The notes under the pieces were generated by a model. The model did no database searches and was not told where the DNA came from. It saw nothing but the letters and a program-made list of their open reading frames with translations. A stretch of 64,000 nt of DNA from a bacterium (lineage in GTDB: Bacteria > Actinomycetota > Acidimicrobiia > Spongiisociales > Spongiisociaceae), in assembly GCA_028821575.1 (NCBI GenBank), contig JAPPFW010000092.1, forward strand, positions 1 through 64,000, written 5' to 3'. The position numbers were made by a program, and so were the translations under genes. Position 1 is the stretch's first letter; the number at the start of each line of letters is the position of its first letter. This document shows positions 1 through 8,244 of the stretch, in pieces.

Positions 1-283
1 GTCCCATCGGCTCGGCCTCGACCGGAACCTCGACCTCGACCTCGACCGTCTCGGTGACGATCGACGTGACTACCACTTCCTCGGTGACCACGACTTCCTC
101 GGTGACGACCACTTCCTCGGTCACCACCTCGGTTACCACTACTTCCACCTGCTCGGTCACGATCGACGTCACCACCACCGTCTCCGGGGCGGCTTCCTCG
201 GTGCCGCACGCCGCGGCTACCAACGCCATCACAGATAGCAGAACGGCTAGGCGCGGGAACGTCTTGCGTAGTTTCGACTTCAT
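1..283 (-). CDS. ABC-transporter-type substrate-binding lipoprotein, N-terminus only
   Basis: This minus-strand gene starts at ATG 283 and runs off the left edge; 94 codons are visible. It begins with a basic n-region, a hydrophobic core and a lipobox ending LVAAAC, so the product should be exported and lipid-anchored. After the Cys comes a low-complexity linker of repeated VTEE/VVVT units, a tether common in solute-binding proteins of high-GC Gram-positives and Chloroflexi. A strong AAGGAGGG ribosome site lies about 10 nt upstream of the ATG. The gene follows the dehydrogenase and reductoisomerase-like genes in the same direction, so it may supply the binding protein for their substrate. The ligand domain is outside the window; the transporter assignment is inference from the leader and linker. 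Confidence 0.7.
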   Translation of the reverse strand, partial: MKSKLRKTFPRLAVLLSVMALVAAACGTEEAAPETVVVTSIVTEQVEVVVTEVVTEEVVVTEEVVVTEEVVVTSIVTETVEVEVEVPVEAEPMG

Positions 284-451
284 TTACCGGTGTCCCTCCT
301 TGTCTGGTTCCTGGTCCGGCTGTGTTGCCCTTCCGGGTTCTCCGGGACGGTCGTCTCGGATCGCATGGATCCGGCTGGACCGTCTTCGTTATTCTGTGAA
401 TGCGCCCGCCCGTTGGCCCGGCGGCACGCATTGGATTGTCGTCGCCAAGTC

Positions 452-1462
452 TCAGACCGGCGTCGCGTCGCCTCTCTCCGGTATCCGGCCCAGAACTCGA
501 TAGAGGCGTCGCTCTGCGGCCCGCATCTCGTGGCCCATATTCAGTTTTCTCACGCGTTCGAACTCGGGAAAACCGGCATGCTGCTCGGCAGCCCACTCCC
601 GGGCGAAGGAACCGTCCTGAATACGGGAGATGACGCCTCGCAGCCGCGCCCTCTCGGCCTCCTCGTCCTCCGGAGACAGACGGGCAGTCACTTCCTGCCC
701 GTACTGGCTGGTCCGCGAATGTAGCGTTATCTGGTCCCAAAGGCCAATGTCACGGTATGCCTTGGCGGTTTCGATACCCTCGCCTGACGCGTAGAACTCG
801 AGCATGGCCACCTCCGGGCTGCACCCCGCCTCGACCAGCACCTCGCAGTAGCGCCGCACCGCGTACAGGTAGCCGACCTGCTCGGCGAACAGGTCGACGG
901 TTGCCTCCTCGATGAAGCTGGACTCGATCACGCCCATGGTGGTCGAACCGATACCTTTGCAGAGCGCCAGGGTGCGTTGGCCCGCGAGGCCGGAGGCGTC
1001 CTGGTGGACGGCGATCAGGCTCGGGAAGCCCTCGCCGCTTATGAAGGTCTCGCGCACCCCCGACCCAATCATGCGGGGTGCGATCAACACGACATCGACA
1101 TCGGCAGGAGGCGTTATCAGGTCGAAGGCGATGTTGTAGCCACTGGCGAACACCAGCATGTCGTCGCGGCGCAGACCGGGTGCGATGTCCCGCTCGAAAA
1201 CCTCCGGCATCACCTCGTCGGGTACAAGGAAGAACACCACCTGCGCCTTCCTCACCGCTTCCGCGACCGGGAACACGTCGAAACCGTCCGCCAGGGCCCG
1301 CTCGTAGGAGCGGTCACGGCGGCTGCCCACGATAACGACCACCCCGCTGTCCCGCAGGTTCAGAGCCTGGGACCGGCCCTGGTTGCCGTAGCCGACGATG
1401 CATACCTCCCGGGCGTCGAGGTGACCGAGGTCGGCGTCGCCGTCGAAGTACATCCTGGCCAT
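452..1462 (-). CDS. Divergent ketol-acid reductoisomerase (IlvC) paralogue
   Basis: This 336-residue protein aligns along its length with class I ketol-acid reductoisomerase: Rossmann motif GYGNQG (24-29), the KGIG segment near 169 and the helical metal-binding C-domain. Of the eight polar active-site residues of that family I find E186, D190, E194, E222 and S249 kept. The His of the HG-x-NIH segment is Ser107, the Lys of APKGPGH is Arg130, and the second C-domain Glu is Ser226. Normal acetohydroxyacid chemistry is therefore doubtful. Its ATG overlaps the stop of the upstream dehydrogenase gene (TGATG), and no ilvB, ilvN or ilvD is near. A dehydrogenase or isomerase for a sugar-derived keto acid is a reasonable guess, not shown. 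Confidence 0.85.
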   Translation of the reverse strand: MARMYFDGDADLGHLDAREVCIVGYGNQGRSQALNLRDSGVVVIVGSRRDRSYERALADGFDVFPVAEAVRKAQVVFFLVPDEVMPEVFERDIAPGLRRDDMLVFASGYNIAFDLITPPADVDVVLIAPRMIGSGVRETFISGEGFPSLIAVHQDASGLAGQRTLALCKGIGSTTMGVIESSFIEEATVDLFAEQVGYLYAVRRYCEVLVEAGCSPEVAMLEFYASGEGIETAKAYRDIGLWDQITLHSRTSQYGQEVTARLSPEDEEAERARLRGVISRIQDGSFAREWAAEQHAGFPEFERVRKLNMGHEMRAAERRLYRVLGRIPERGDATPV

Positions 1463-2514
1463 CAGCCGGATCCCCCGTCGTCGGCGCCGGCCCGGATCAT
1501 CACCTTGACGGCCCCCGTGTTGGCGTCGAGCGAGGTCTCCATCGCCTCCCGGGCCCGCTCGAGCGGGAAGCGGTGGCTTATGAGGAGTTCCCCGTCGATC
1601 CGGCCCGACGCCAGCAGGGCGACGGCCTCGGGGAAGGCGTCCCGGCCCAGGTACACCGGAACCACAGTGGCCTCTTTCGACTGGGACAGCATCAGGTTGA
1701 ACGGGATCCGCTCCGAGATGTTGACGCCCACCGCCACAACCGTTCCCCCGGGCCGTACGAGTCGCATGGCTGTCTCGAGAGTTCCCGGAGTCCCCACCGC
1801 CTCGAACGAGATGTCAACCCCCAGCGGATCGATCAAGCCCAGTATTTCGGCGTGATCCAGCCCGCCCACGTTGATGGCGGCCGTCGCTCCCAACCGCGTG
1901 GCCAGGTCAAGACGGCCCTGGTTGAGATCGGTGCAGTAGACGGCGCCGGCACCGTAGGCCCGGGCCACTGCCAGGGTCAGCAGACCGATGGGGCCGGCGC
2001 CGACGATCATCACCGTGTCGCCCTCGCGGAGCCCGCTGCGACGCACCGCGTGAACCGCGATGGACGTGGGCTCGACCAGAGCCCCGAGGGAGAAGGGCAT
2101 GCCGGGCGGAAGCCGGTGCGCTCCGCGGGCGGGCACGGCCACCAGTTCCTGCAGCGCGCCGTCGGTATGGGGCGAGCCCGTGAAGCGGATATTCGGACAC
2201 ACGTTGTAGATCCCGCGCGTGCACGCATCGCAGTCGCCGCACGGGATGATCGGCTCCACGGCGATGCGGTCACCCACCTCGACGTTCTCGACGTTCGAGC
2301 CGACGGCAACCACGACGCCCGCGAACTCGTGGCCCAGCACGTGCGGCTGGAGGATGCGCCAGTCGCCGATCCGGCCGTCCTTGTAGTAGTGCAAGTCAGA
2401 ACCGCATACTCCCACCAGCCTGGGCGCTACCAGGACCTGGTCCGGTCCCGGTGAGGGCTCCGGGCGCTCCTCGATCTCGAGTCCCCCCTCGGGAAGCAGG
2501 ACGGCCGCTTTCAC
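1462..2514 (-). CDS. Zinc-dependent medium-chain alcohol/polyol dehydrogenase
   Basis: This 350-residue member of the sorbitol/threonine dehydrogenase family oxidises a secondary hydroxyl with NAD(P). Visible features are the catalytic-zinc region (GVCGSDLHYYKDG and GHEFAGVV), the structural-zinc cysteines (CGDCDACTRGIYNVC) and the Rossmann fold GAGPIGLL. I chose the GTG at 2514 because the conserved N-terminus begins there and AGGGGAG lies just upstream; the reading frame continues further upstream but through the non-coding repeat. The stop overlaps the start of the reductoisomerase-like gene, implying coupled translation. The polyol substrate is unknown; context with a nucleoside hydrolase and a solute-binding protein suggests a sugar or sugar alcohol. 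Confidence 0.92.
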   Translation of the reverse strand: MKAAVLLPEGGLEIEERPEPSPGPDQVLVAPRLVGVCGSDLHYYKDGRIGDWRILQPHVLGHEFAGVVVAVGSNVENVEVGDRIAVEPIIPCGDCDACTRGIYNVCPNIRFTGSPHTDGALQELVAVPARGAHRLPPGMPFSLGALVEPTSIAVHAVRRSGLREGDTVMIVGAGPIGLLTLAVARAYGAGAVYCTDLNQGRLDLATRLGATAAINVGGLDHAEILGLIDPLGVDISFEAVGTPGTLETAMRLVRPGGTVVAVGVNISERIPFNLMLSQSKEATVVPVYLGRDAFPEAVALLASGRIDGELLISHRFPLERAREAMETSLDANTGAVKVMIRAGADDGGSG

Positions 2515-2620
2515 TCCCGTCCGCTCCCCTGCCCGTATGCGCCGGCGCCTGCAGCCGGTGCCCGAGTCGGGCCGGGATCGGTGTGAGGACCAAGATCCTG
2601 TGCGACCTTCCCGGAGGCGA

Positions 2621-2827
2621 GGGTTGAACCCGTCACACCCATGCGGCATATTGGGTAATGCCAAACACCGGCGCGGCTGCGGGACCTGACGTCGACCCGG
2701 CCGCCGGAGGTTATCGAGATGCGGGAGCGGCGGTCTTGACCAAGCCGGACGGAACGCGCCCCGACCCCAGGAAAGGTGGTGGCGGGGGAGGGCCCGAAGG
2801 GTCGGGCCCTCGGAGAGTTTTTTCGCG
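2621..2827 (-). repeat. Dispersed 3'-flank element, copy A
   Basis: This 207-nt non-coding element begins 42 nt after the nucleoside hydrolase stop. In sense (minus) orientation it has a CGCGAAAAAA start, a 10-bp hairpin (arms 2788-2797 and 2802-2811, GGGCCCGA core), a CCCCCGCCACCACCT block, a GCGCGTTCC block and an end reading GTGACGGGTTCAACCC. The same blocks in the same order occur in copies at 11289-11495 and 46639-46842. On the opposite strand the hairpin precedes T6 (2818-2823), so it could also act as an antisense terminator. It fills most of the 355-nt gap before the dehydrogenase gene. Function is unknown; a structured 3' UTR or small RNA is inference. Confidence 0.65.
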
Positions 2828-2869
2828 ACCCGGCGGGGGTCACGCGCCGAGGAACCGGCGCCACCCCCA

Positions 2870-4000
2870 TCAAGAGCCACCGCCCGACGCTCCGGCTGCG
2901 GCGGTCCCAACCGAGAGGATGCGCTCCCGGTCAGCGAGCTTCACGATCAGGTCGTGGTAGATCGCGTCCCGGTCGATTCCGACCGCTTCCAGGATCAGCG
3001 GCCCGTCGGGTCGCGCCCGCCATCGGAGACTCTCGTCGAGCCGGGGTGTCGGAGTGGCTCTCGTCGGTACCCAAGAGCGGTCGATCAGCCATGCCACGTT
3101 GATGAGATCCCAGATGATCCAGGACTGCCCGGGGAATGGAGTGATACCCCTCTGGATACGGATCGGGTTGTTGGTGTAGAGGTGGAAGAGGTAGTCGCCG
3201 ATCTCGCCCTGGCCCTCGATCCAAGCCTCCATCTCGGGCAGGGAGAAGCGGAGTTGCGCCCCGATGTGGTAACCGGGCAGGTAGACGAGTGGAACTCCCG
3301 AAGAGAAGAGGAGCCGGGACGCGTGGGAGTCCTGCACCAGGTTGAGGGACGGCCTGTTGGAGAGGTCCGTCCAGGTGGGATACCCCGACGTCCACGTGAC
3401 CACCATCCGGCCCGCGATCTCAGGCGCCATGAGAAGCGCCGACGCGACGTTGGTGACCGCCCCGATAGCCACCACGAACAGGACCCGTTCGTCGTCGGCG
3501 AGAGCCGCTTCGATTATGCGCTCGGCGCCCTCGCTCTGCACCGGCGTGTCGGCCGCCGGCATGTACCGGTCGGATCCACGGTATACGAGGCCGTCCGCAC
3601 CTAGTCCCATCTTGTCGAGGACCGTGATGATCTCCTCGTAGGAGAGCTCCATGCCTTCGGCCGGACCGGTCAGCTCCAGCGTGTCCGGATCGATGCCTTC
3701 GGCGATCAGGTGGGTAACCCAGGTCTCGTACTTGTCCTCGACCAGTTCGGTGCCGGAGTTCTCCTGCCGGGCCTTGATCTCGGCGACGAGCTCCTCCCTC
3801 ATGTGGAGGTGACCGTAGGGCGCGGCCACGATCGCCTCCACATCCATGCGGTCGGGAGACAGCATCGCCCAGGCGATGGCGAACTGGTCATCGATCTCGT
3901 TGGCGGCGTCGGTGTCGATCAGCACCCGGGCAGGACCGGGGCGGTCCGCGAACATCTGCATCCGGCGCGTGTCAGTCACGGTAGGGAACACGGTCATCAA
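2870..4000 (-). CDS. Inosine/uridine-preferring nucleoside hydrolase family protein
   Basis: This 376-residue protein has the family's N-terminal calcium/ribose-binding signature DTDAANEIDDQFA near residue 29, then a helix-rich body with VVAIGAVTNVA and a C-terminal DAIYHDLIVKL region. The family cleaves the N-glycosidic bond of nucleosides or related glycosides in the cytoplasm. It is longer than classic IU-nucleoside hydrolases (about 310-320) because of an acidic insertion around 75-130, so the substrate may differ. Two adjacent ATGs (MMTV) are possible starts. It is the first gene of the minus-strand group leading through repeat A into the dehydrogenase and reductoisomerase paralogue. Confidence 0.88.
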   Translation of the reverse strand: MMTVFPTVTDTRRMQMFADRPGPARVLIDTDAANEIDDQFAIAWAMLSPDRMDVEAIVAAPYGHLHMREELVAEIKARQENSGTELVEDKYETWVTHLIAEGIDPDTLELTGPAEGMELSYEEIITVLDKMGLGADGLVYRGSDRYMPAADTPVQSEGAERIIEAALADDERVLFVVAIGAVTNVASALLMAPEIAGRMVVTWTSGYPTWTDLSNRPSLNLVQDSHASRLLFSSGVPLVYLPGYHIGAQLRFSLPEMEAWIEGQGEIGDYLFHLYTNNPIRIQRGITPFPGQSWIIWDLINVAWLIDRSWVPTRATPTPRLDESLRWRARPDGPLILEAVGIDRDAIYHDLIVKLADRERILSVGTAAAGASGGGS

Positions 4001-4488
4001 TGCACCTTCCAGGGTAGGAGATCAGATCCCCGCCGGGCGAACTCCAATGTACACGGCTGGAGTTCCCCGCTGTCCGGTTGACGCTAGACCGACACCGGCA
4101 CCATCAAGAGCCCAGATCGCTGATCGCCGGTAGACGCTGGAGGCCGCTCCATGGGAAGAACAGATCCTCCCCGAGGCACGCTCCTCACCTGCGTCCGCCC
4201 GAGTTTCGGCGTCGGTGGTGTGGATCTCCTGAACCGCACGGGCGAGGTTCTCGAGTGCCTCACCATATCGTCCGGAACCTTGGTGGCCAAGACCTCCTAT
4301 CAACCTGGACACCATCGACCAGATGGCTGTGTTGGTGGATGGCACAAGGGACCGGCGTCCGCTACACGTCGTCCGAGGAGGTCCACAAGTCTTCGGCCCT
4401 ACACCTCTTACTGCATGCTGAGCCATCGTGACTTCAACGATAGCTCTGTTACACTTGTGATAGTCAGCTGTAGGAAGGAACCAGCCAG
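4001..4488. other. Intergenic region without a convincing gene
   Basis: This 488-nt gap lies between the divergent nucleoside hydrolase and coiled-coil genes. Minus-strand reading gives up to 134 codons, but no homology is recognised and no good ribosome site is seen. Near the right end, TTACACT and GATAGT precede a GGAAGGA ribosome site for the coiled-coil gene. Nothing else is identified. Confidence 0.5.
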
Positions 4489-4887
4489 ATGGCGCAGAGC
4501 CTCGAAGCCAGGATTACCCGCCTGGAGGGGCAGATGATCGATAGTCAGGCCGAGACCCTCAAGGTTTATCTTCGGATCGAAGAGCTTTTCGCCAAGATCG
4601 AAGGGCGGCTAGCCACGATCGAGGCCGACGTCGGGACCCTCAAGACCGACGTCGCCACCCTCAAGACCGACGTCGCCACCCTCAAGACCGACGTCGCCAC
4701 CCTCAAGACCGACGTGGCCACCCTCAAGACCGACGTGGCCACCCTCAAGACCGACCTGGCAGCCCTGGACAAATACGTGCGCGAAGACTTGACCGAACGG
4801 GTTGATCAACGGTCCGACGCTCTGGACAAGCTGACCAGAGCGTTTCAAGAACACGTACTCGAGGTCCATCCGGGTCCTCTGCGATGA
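4489..4887 (+). CDS. Heptad-repeat coiled-coil protein
   Basis: This 132-residue protein of unknown function is predicted to be one long helix. Residues 50-91 are six heptads, five TLKTDVA and one TLKTDLA, encoded by a near-perfect 21-bp tandem repeat at 4636-4761. Flanking segments (LEARITRLEGQM, IEELFAKIEGRLATIEADV, DALDKLTRAF) continue the heptad pattern. There is no signal peptide or membrane segment. GGAAGGA lies about 10 nt upstream of the ATG. It is an isolated gene facing a convergent methyltransferase. Copy number of the repeat is likely to vary between strains. A structural or oligomerisation role is all that can be inferred. Confidence 0.75.
   Translation: MAQSLEARITRLEGQMIDSQAETLKVYLRIEELFAKIEGRLATIEADVGTLKTDVATLKTDVATLKTDVATLKTDVATLKTDVATLKTDLAALDKYVREDLTERVDQRSDALDKLTRAFQEHVLEVHPGPLR
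4636..4761 (+). repeat. Six-copy 21-bp in-frame tandem repeat
   Basis: Six consecutive 21-bp units, each containing CTCAAGACCGAC, differ at only a few third positions. They encode the heptads of the coiled-coil protein and preserve frame, so repeat slippage would change coiled-coil length by whole heptads. Confidence 0.9.
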
Positions 4888-4989
4888 CAACCATCAGGCG
4901 GATGACCTGCACTCCCACAGGACGACCCCGGAAAACCAGCCCGTAAATGCAACGACCAACTAACCGAGGTACGTCAACTCCATTCATCC

Positions 4990-5754
4990 TTACCCGGGCC
5001 TGCTTGACGGTTCCCTCCTGTCCGGTGGCAGTACTCCCGAGAATATGTGCTCGCCGCAACCATCACCGTCTCCCGGCAGGGGGAGAACTTGCGTGTGGAA
5101 GCCGCACTCCGCCATCAGACGCACCCAAGTGTTGATCGAGAAGAGCCCGGTGTGGTGGACATCGGTCTCGACCCGGCGTGATCCGCCCTCGGTGATCGTG
5201 TAGGTGATCACCGACTGGATCATCGTGCCGGTCGAGTCCGGGTCGGTGATCCGCTCTTCCACCGCTACCTCGATCCCGCCGGTAGACGGCGGGATCGGCC
5301 AGTGCAGCACCATCCCGTCCCTGAAGTTCTCCTTCACTAGATCCGGCGCAACGAGCAGCACACCGCCGGGACGGAGATGGGCCCGGGCCGTCGCGAAGGC
5401 GGCCCGGAGGTCGTCCTCGGTCAGCATGTAGGAGACGGCGTCGTGTATGAGCACGGCGTCGAACACGGTGCCGAGCCGGACCGTTCGCATATCTCCCAGA
5501 TGGTGACGCACGTCCGGGTTCAGGCACCGGGAGTGTTGGAGCATGCGGGGCGACAGATCCACGGCCTCCGCCTCGAAGTCGGCGGTCAGGTGGGAGAGGT
5601 TGTGCCCCCCGCCGGCTCCGAGTTCCAGGATCCGGTGCCTGCCCGGTCCCAGGCGGTTCCGGATGGCCCGGCACCAGTGTCCGGCCTCCTCCGCGTAGTC
5701 CTCCGGCGGGCTCACGATGGGCCAGAGGTAGGCGAGGTCGTCGTAGAGCCTCAT
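4990..5754 (-). CDS. Class I SAM-dependent methyltransferase
   Basis: This 254-residue protein has motif I ILELGAGGGHNL (residues 42-53), the acidic loop AVDLSPRML, motif II FDAVLIHDAVSYML and post-motif LRPGGVLLVAPD. The fold binds S-adenosylmethionine; the acceptor cannot be told. The late part (ERITDPD, TITEGG, VETDVHHTGLFS) resembles small-molecule or SAM-dependent methyltransferases of the type 11/25 groups. It lies 25 nt downstream of the aldolase gene on the same strand and may be the last gene of that sugar operon, which would make it unusual there. Confidence 0.85.
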   Translation of the reverse strand: MRLYDDLAYLWPIVSPPEDYAEEAGHWCRAIRNRLGPGRHRILELGAGGGHNLSHLTADFEAEAVDLSPRMLQHSRCLNPDVRHHLGDMRTVRLGTVFDAVLIHDAVSYMLTEDDLRAAFATARAHLRPGGVLLVAPDLVKENFRDGMVLHWPIPPSTGGIEVAVEERITDPDSTGTMIQSVITYTITEGGSRRVETDVHHTGLFSINTWVRLMAECGFHTQVLPLPGDGDGCGEHIFSGVLPPDRREPSSRPG

Positions 5755-5779
5755 CCCCAGGGCCGGGAGGCCGCCAGGC

Positions 5780-6709
5780 TCACGTTCTCGACTCCTGCCA
5801 GCCCTTACGATGTCCGGCGCGGTCGGGCCAGGGGACGCCCTCCGATACGGCGATCCCCCGCAACTCGTCCAGCCGATCGGTCCCGCTCGACAGGCCTGCC
5901 TGCCCGGTGGCGGCCTCCCGCCAGACTGCCCGACCAGCCAGGAATCCCGAAGCGCCCGCGCGACACGCCGATCGCAACTGCTGGCGGAACAGGCCGTAGT
6001 CGCCGCCTTCCGACAGGATCGTCCAGGGGACCGGGCTGAGCCGATCGACCTCCCGGCAGGCTTCGACCCACTCCCGGCAGGACGCCGTTCGAGCGCCCGG
6101 TTCGGGAAACTGGAGCTTGAGGACGTCAGCGCCGAGATGTCCGAATATCCTCACGCCCTCCAGCACCGCACGCCTCCGGTCCTCCGGCCTCCCGTACAGG
6201 GCAAGCGGTTCGCAGAACAGCGGCGTCCCGGTCGCCTCGCACTGGGCCGCCACGTCGGTCACGAAACGCTCCGCCGCGGCGGTGTCGCCGTCGGGATCGA
6301 AGTAGACCGAGATCTTCACGGCGTCCACGTCCAACTCGGAGGCCCTTCGCACATCCCAACCCGGCAGGAGCCGCGGGGCGGTGATCACATCCTCGTAGTC
6401 GCCGTCCTCGATCCCGAGGATCAGGCCCGTTCCCCTCAGGGACTCCCGCCGGCCGGCGCCCAGCCCGGCCAGGAATCCCGGGTCCACGAGGACCGCTGCG
6501 GCGTGGGCCGCCAGGCCCTCCACGAGCTCCAGCTTGGCCGAGCGGATGTCGTCCGGGGTGAACGAATCCGGGTCGTCGGGCCGGACCGTGGTGGCGAAGG
6601 AGCGGACGTGGTCGATGGCCAGGACCGCGAAGTGGCCAGTGCCGGTGGCGACCCCGGCGAGGCGTCCGGAGCGGACGCCGTCCCGCGCGTGCATGGATCC
6701 GCCGGTCAC
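5780..6709 (-). CDS. LacD/YihT-like class I ketose-phosphate aldolase
   Basis: This 309-residue TIM-barrel protein resembles tagatose-1,6-bisphosphate aldolase (LacD) and sulfofructose-1-phosphate aldolase (YihT). The relevant strands read VLAIDHV, LILGIED, DAVKISVYF (K132), FCEPLALY and DVLKLQFPEP (K198); K198 is the expected Schiff-base lysine. The family cleaves a ketose phosphate to DHAP plus an aldehyde. The start is GTG 6709, overlapping the stop of the isomerase gene; an internal ATG at codon 6 is an alternative. It follows isomerase and kinase genes in one operon, which is the expected order isomerise, phosphorylate, cleave. Confidence 0.85.
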   Translation of the reverse strand: MTGGSMHARDGVRSGRLAGVATGTGHFAVLAIDHVRSFATTVRPDDPDSFTPDDIRSAKLELVEGLAAHAAAVLVDPGFLAGLGAGRRESLRGTGLILGIEDGDYEDVITAPRLLPGWDVRRASELDVDAVKISVYFDPDGDTAAAERFVTDVAAQCEATGTPLFCEPLALYGRPEDRRRAVLEGVRIFGHLGADVLKLQFPEPGARTASCREWVEACREVDRLSPVPWTILSEGGDYGLFRQQLRSACRAGASGFLAGRAVWREAATGQAGLSSGTDRLDELRGIAVSEGVPWPDRAGHRKGWQESRT

Positions 6710-8190
6710 GCGTTCAAGCCGTCGATCTGTAGGTAGTCACGCATCGGAACCGCTCGGGTGGTCCGCATTCCCAGCCAGGCCGCCACCTCCGCCAGTTCCG
6801 ATGAGAGGTCGCCCTGGGCCACCGCGAAGTGGTGCTCGTGTCCCTGCACGACCGACGTGTTCACCAGGTCAATCAAGCTGATCGGCTCCCCGTTGAGACG
6901 GAACCCGGAAAACCATCCTCGGGTGCCGTCGAACCCGGCATGGCCGGTCTCGACCACGTCGGCGGTCGCTATGAACATCTCGCTGAACTCGTCGCCGGCA
7001 TACGCGATGGTCGTCTTCTGCGGAGCGAAGCGCAGGTCGCCCGACACCCCGTACCGCACGTCCGACTTGCGCCCGAGGGTCACGTGGTCGACCCAACGGA
7101 TGCCGTTGTCCCCACCGAAGTGCCGGGGCGAGACGCCGCAGTGCCATAAGAGCGCCGCGTCCGCTTCGAAGTCGACGGTCGTCAGGTCGAGGAGCGTCGA
7201 CGAACCGTGGGCGGGCGACATGGCGTTCATCAGCAGCATGGTCACCGCACCCGGCACGTCTCCCTCGCACGAGACAGCCAGCCCATCCTCCGATCCGAGC
7301 AGGCTGTAGGCCATGCACGGGGCCACATGGAAGTCGTCCTGGAAGCTCGGCCAGCACTGGACAGCCAGCGCGTCGTAGCCTTCCTCCTCGATCATACGGC
7401 CGAGGGCCAAGTAGATGCGGGCGTTGCGGTCCATTCCCAGGCTCGGGGCGGTGACCTCGGTTGCGACATCGGTGGCGTGGCGGACAACTGCTACGGCCTC
7501 CTCCTCGCCGATGGCTCGGGCCCGGTCCACGACCTCTCCGATGGTGTGGTGGCCGATGGTGGTCCCGAAGCGCGCCGCTAGGTTGTCCTCCTCGAACTGC
7601 ATGTTGTAGAAGCCCGGCGAGATGCCCCCGATCCACCCGATGCGGGCGGAGGCCATCGTCTTGATCGCCTGCAGGGCACGGATCGTCACCCGCAGCCTCC
7701 GGTCCGTGTCCGGCTCGTCGATGTGACCGTAGAACCACTTGAACGGCGTTCCCCGCTCCCTGAGGTAGCGGCGGATGATCGACGCGTAGTGGTTGATGGA
7801 GACCAGCGAGTGGAGCTGGATCGACCCTTCGAGGACCGGTTCCGGGGTCGCCCAGAGCCCGAGCCGGGGAGCGACGCCTGCGAGTGGTTCCACCAGTTCG
7901 CCGGAAGCGCAGGCGGCGGCCTGCAGCATGAGGAAGTCGACCTGTTCGGACGCCAGCCTCGATGCCGCGTCGCGAGCCGCCTCGAGGTCTTCCACTCCCC
8001 TGCCGATGGCAACCAGGTCGAAGTCCATCTCCCCGGCCAGGCGCCGGAGGCCGCTGATGGCCCGCCCGTACTGGTCGTGCTCGTCGGCGTAGTAGCTACC
8101 GAAGGCAACTCCGACGTAGCCGACCCGGAGCCGCCGGTCCTTGGCCAGTGACCGGCGATCGACTGATCCTTGCGCGTCCATCAGCGTCAT
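6706..8190 (-). CDS. L-fucose/L-arabinose isomerase family protein
   Basis: This 494-residue protein has the two-domain architecture of the FucI/AraA-like superfamily: an N-terminal alpha/beta region (RVGYVGVAFGSYY) and a C-terminal barrel with the metal-site segments CEGDVPGAVTM, LLWHCGVSP and VQGHEHHFAVAQGD. The family interconverts aldoses and ketoses using Mn2+. L-fucose-isomerase homologues also include sulfoquinovose isomerase SqvD, so a non-standard hexose or pentose is possible. The gene lies 54 nt after the kinase and overlaps the aldolase by 4 nt. Start ATG 8190; ATG 8181 has better spacing to AGGAG and is an alternative. Confidence 0.88.
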   Translation of the reverse strand: MTLMDAQGSVDRRSLAKDRRLRVGYVGVAFGSYYADEHDQYGRAISGLRRLAGEMDFDLVAIGRGVEDLEAARDAASRLASEQVDFLMLQAAACASGELVEPLAGVAPRLGLWATPEPVLEGSIQLHSLVSINHYASIIRRYLRERGTPFKWFYGHIDEPDTDRRLRVTIRALQAIKTMASARIGWIGGISPGFYNMQFEEDNLAARFGTTIGHHTIGEVVDRARAIGEEEAVAVVRHATDVATEVTAPSLGMDRNARIYLALGRMIEEEGYDALAVQCWPSFQDDFHVAPCMAYSLLGSEDGLAVSCEGDVPGAVTMLLMNAMSPAHGSSTLLDLTTVDFEADAALLWHCGVSPRHFGGDNGIRWVDHVTLGRKSDVRYGVSGDLRFAPQKTTIAYAGDEFSEMFIATADVVETGHAGFDGTRGWFSGFRLNGEPISLIDLVNTSVVQGHEHHFAVAQGDLSSELAEVAAWLGMRTTRAVPMRDYLQIDGLNA

Positions 8191-8244
8191 GCTCCTACCT
8201 TCCAGCTACCAGCATCCGACACCAGCCACCAGCCACCGAAGAGG

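Noticed and set aside
54-503. Thr/Ser-rich plus-strand frame at the left edge
   Set aside because: It is antisense to the lipoprotein leader; its repeats mirror the VTEE linker codons.
2621-2660. tRNA gene suggested by a T-arm-like GGGTTCAACCC
   Set aside because: No acceptor stem, D-arm or anticodon arm can be placed; the segment is the end of the dispersed 205-nt element.
2788-2823. Simple intrinsic terminator for a plus-strand gene (hairpin followed by T6)
   Set aside because: No plus-strand gene lies upstream; the hairpin belongs to repeat copy A and the genes on both sides are on the minus strand.
4636-4761. CRISPR-like direct repeats
   Set aside because: Units are contiguous with no spacers and encode in-frame heptads.
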